Shown one piece after another: positions 62,491 through 64,000 of a DNA stretch of 64,000 nt. Position 1 is the stretch's first letter. Every line of letters begins with the position of its first letter. The DNA is from Flavisolibacter ginsenosidimutans. Lineage in GTDB: Bacteria; Bacteroidota; Bacteroidia; Chitinophagales; Chitinophagaceae. The translations under genes were made by a program, and so were the position numbers. The notes under the pieces are model-generated. The model had not been told where the DNA came from and made no database searches. It saw only the letters and a program-made list of their open reading frames with translations. The stretch is taken from the NCBI RefSeq assembly GCF_007970805.1, contig NZ_CP042433.1, positions 2,666,001-2,730,000 of the forward strand, in the 5' to 3' direction.

Positions 62491-64000
62491 ATGCCCTTAT
62501 TTCAACAAGCCGTTCTCCGCAAATACATCGCAGACCTTGACAAAGAAAAGTTAGCCGCAAGCTGGAAAGTTTTCCAGGCGCATTTTCACAACGCACAAAA
62601 GCAGGAAAACATTCGTGCGGCAAAAGAAGAACAATACCAGGAAGGTTTTCTACGCGATTTGTTTGTGGATATTTTGGGCTACACCTTAAATCCACAGCCG
62701 GGCTACAACCTTACCACCGAATACAAAAACGAAAAAGACGGCAAGAAGGCCGACGGTGCTATTTTAAACAATGCTGCCGTTCGTGCCGTTATTGAATTAA
62801 AAGGAACCGACACCACCGACCTTTCCAAAATTGAATCACAGGCCTTTGGTTATTTGCACAACCAAAAAGGCTGCACCTATGTTGTCACTTCTAATTTTGA
62901 AAAGCTTCGCTTTTATATCCAGGATGCAACGGAGCACATCGAGTTCAATCTTTTTACACTAACAAAAGAAGGCTTCGATCTTCTGTTTCTCTGTCTGCAA
63001 AAAGATAGTTTACTTGCCGACCTTCCGTTGCAAGTAAAACAGCAATCGCTTACGCAGGAAGATGCCGTGACTAAAAAGCTGTACGCCGATTACAGTCGTT
63101 TTAAAGGAGCGATATATCAAAACCTTGTTGCAAACAATCCGCAGCACGACAAACTCGAACTCTTTCGCAAAACACAAAAGCTGCTCGACCGTTTCCTGTT
63201 TATCCTCTTTGCCGAAGACCGCTTGCTGTTACCGCCCAATTTTATTTTGCGCATCGTTGACGAATACAAGCAGGTGCAAAAGCTGCGCATGCAGCAAAGC
63301 CTGTACGAACGCTTTAAGCTTTACTTTGCCGACCTGCTGCAAGGCAACAAAGACCAGGACATTTTTGCCTACAACGGCGGCCTGTTTAGTCCCGATGAAC
63401 TGTTGGACAATTTGGTGATTGCCGACGACGTATTGCTTGACGGCGTCGTAAGGCTAAGCAATTACGATTACAACAGCGAAGTGGACGTAAACATTCTCGG
63501 CCACATCTTTGAACACTCGCTGAACGAGATTGAAAAGATAGAGCAAGAGGTGGCTCCGGCCCATCCCGACCTTCCCGGTGGGAAGGCCACCAGCGCACAG
63601 GGCTCGCTTGCCGGGGAGCTCATACACGAAGTTGCATCGTTGCAAAGCAAGGCCGGTGCGGCGGAACACTCCCCCACCGGGGGAGCCGGTGGGGGCCGCA
63701 ATTCCCGCCGCAAAAAGGAAGGCGTGTTTTACACGCCCCGCTACATTACCAAGTACATTGTTGAAAACACCGTTGGCGCTTTGTGCCGGAAGAAGAAAGA
63801 AGCAATGGCGATTGTAGAAGAAGACTACGCACCCGACAAGCGCAAGCGTGACAAGAAAGCCTTGCTGCAAAAACTGGACGATTACCGCGACTGGCTCCTG
63901 CAGCTTACCATCTGCGACCCGGCCTGCGGCTCCGGTGCTTTCCTGAATGCGGCGCTTGAATTTTTAATTGCCGAACACAGTTACGTGGACGAACTGACCA
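62491..64000 (+). CDS. Type IIG-like restriction-modification enzyme (Eco57I class), 5' part
   Basis: The frame from ATG 62491 stays open to the window end (503 codons). The N-terminus has a PD-(D/E)XK-like nuclease segment (YNLTTEYKNEKDGKKADGAI and VIELKG, ~75-110). A helical region follows, then the methylase entry KKEGVFYTPRYITKYIVENTVG and SAM motif I ICDPACGSGAFLNAAL (~472-487). The NPPY motif lies beyond the window. One chain would cut and methylate DNA, a phage-defence function. Residues ~356-408 are an in-frame insert containing two GC-rich palindromes, probably repeat-derived. Confidence 0.85.
   Translation, partial: MPLFQQAVLRKYIADLDKEKLAASWKVFQAHFHNAQKQENIRAAKEEQYQEGFLRDLFVDILGYTLNPQPGYNLTTEYKNEKDGKKADGAILNNAAVRAVIELKGTDTTDLSKIESQAFGYLHNQKGCTYVVTSNFEKLRFYIQDATEHIEFNLFTLTKEGFDLLFLCLQKDSLLADLPLQVKQQSLTQEDAVTKKLYADYSRFKGAIYQNLVANNPQHDKLELFRKTQKLLDRFLFILFAEDRLLLPPNFILRIVDEYKQVQKLRMQQSLYERFKLYFADLLQGNKDQDIFAYNGGLFSPDELLDNLVIADDVLLDGVVRLSNYDYNSEVDVNILGHIFEHSLNEIEKIEQEVAPAHPDLPGGKATSAQGSLAGELIHEVASLQSKAGAAEHSPTGGAGGGRNSRRKKEGVFYTPRYITKYIVENTVGALCRKKKEAMAIVEEDYAPDKRKRDKKALLQKLDDYRDWLLQLTICDPACGSGAFLNAALEFLIAEHSYVDELT
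63570..63685. repeat. GC-rich inverted palindromic pair inside the R-M gene
   Basis: CCTTCCCGGTGGGAAGG (63570-63586) and CTCCCCCACCGGGGGAG (63669-63685) are each self-palindromic. With their flanks they are about two-thirds reverse-complementary to each other over 29 bases. Both lie in the coding frame. Confidence 0.6.

Overview
The window looks like a chromosome segment from a Bacteroidota bacterium, most probably family Chitinophagaceae. The signs are type IX secretion (T9SS) C-terminal sorting domains on secreted enzymes, many lipoproteins with short lipobox signals, an almost complete lack of Shine-Dalgarno sites, and Bacteroidota-type promoters (-33 TTTG, -7 TAnnTTTG). A GH18/deacetylase/GT2 fusion, a DUF4139 protein carrying a SusC-like motif, and a UbiA/type III PKS locus also fit. 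No rRNA, tRNA, CRISPR array or transposase gene was seen. The left edge shows only the tail of a gene. The right edge cuts a type IIG-like restriction-modification gene.

Layout. 1-6.5 kb: T9SS-exported SGNH hydrolase, small membrane protein, GH13 enzyme, ispH, GH28 pectinase-like enzyme. 6.5-7.7 kb: an accessory block (HNH protein fused to a decayed lipoprotein) lying between inverted copies of a 58-bp dispersed repeat. 7.7-10.3 kb: Nramp-Usp metal transporter and its DtxR/MntR-type regulator with a candidate operator. 10.4-16 kb: lipoprotein, glucan phosphorylase-like protein without the PLP lysine, a lipoprotein gene between inverted repeats, sensor kinase, YqgE. 16-20 kb: DUF4139 protein and atpDC. 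20-31 kb: lipoproteins, TPR protein, L,D-transpeptidase, YsxC GTPase, RNase H-like protein, secreted metalloprotease with a small exported neighbour. 31.3-35.2 kb: a tight four-gene operon of UbiA prenyltransferase, type III polyketide synthase, methyltransferase and FAD oxidoreductase. 35.3-45 kb: trimodular exopolysaccharide enzyme, dnaX, TIGR03118 lipoprotein, ABC exporter. 45-54 kb: glyA, nucleotidyltransferase, nitronate monooxygenase-like protein, DUF457 protein, DUF922 protein, cobalamin adenosyltransferase, LolD-like ATPase, gatC, coiled-coil protein, 2'-5' RNA ligase-like protein. 54-64 kb: a kinase with about eleven PAS domains, GH43-like and SGNH hydrolases, and the restriction-modification gene.

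The most unusual layer is intergenic. At least ten gene junctions carry degenerate tandem arrays of 7- or 8-bp units. Each locus has its own unit sequence, arrays often come as inverted pairs, and they usually begin within a few bases of a start or stop codon. A second class is inverted pairs of arms with CCCCTAAAGGGG-like palindromic cores. One arm has entered the 5' coding region of glyA, one supplies the stop codon of the lolD-like gene, and a similar GC-rich pair lies in frame inside the restriction-modification gene. A third class is the 58-bp repeat, with four copies. The type III PKS operon and these repeat systems are the best candidates for undescribed biology.
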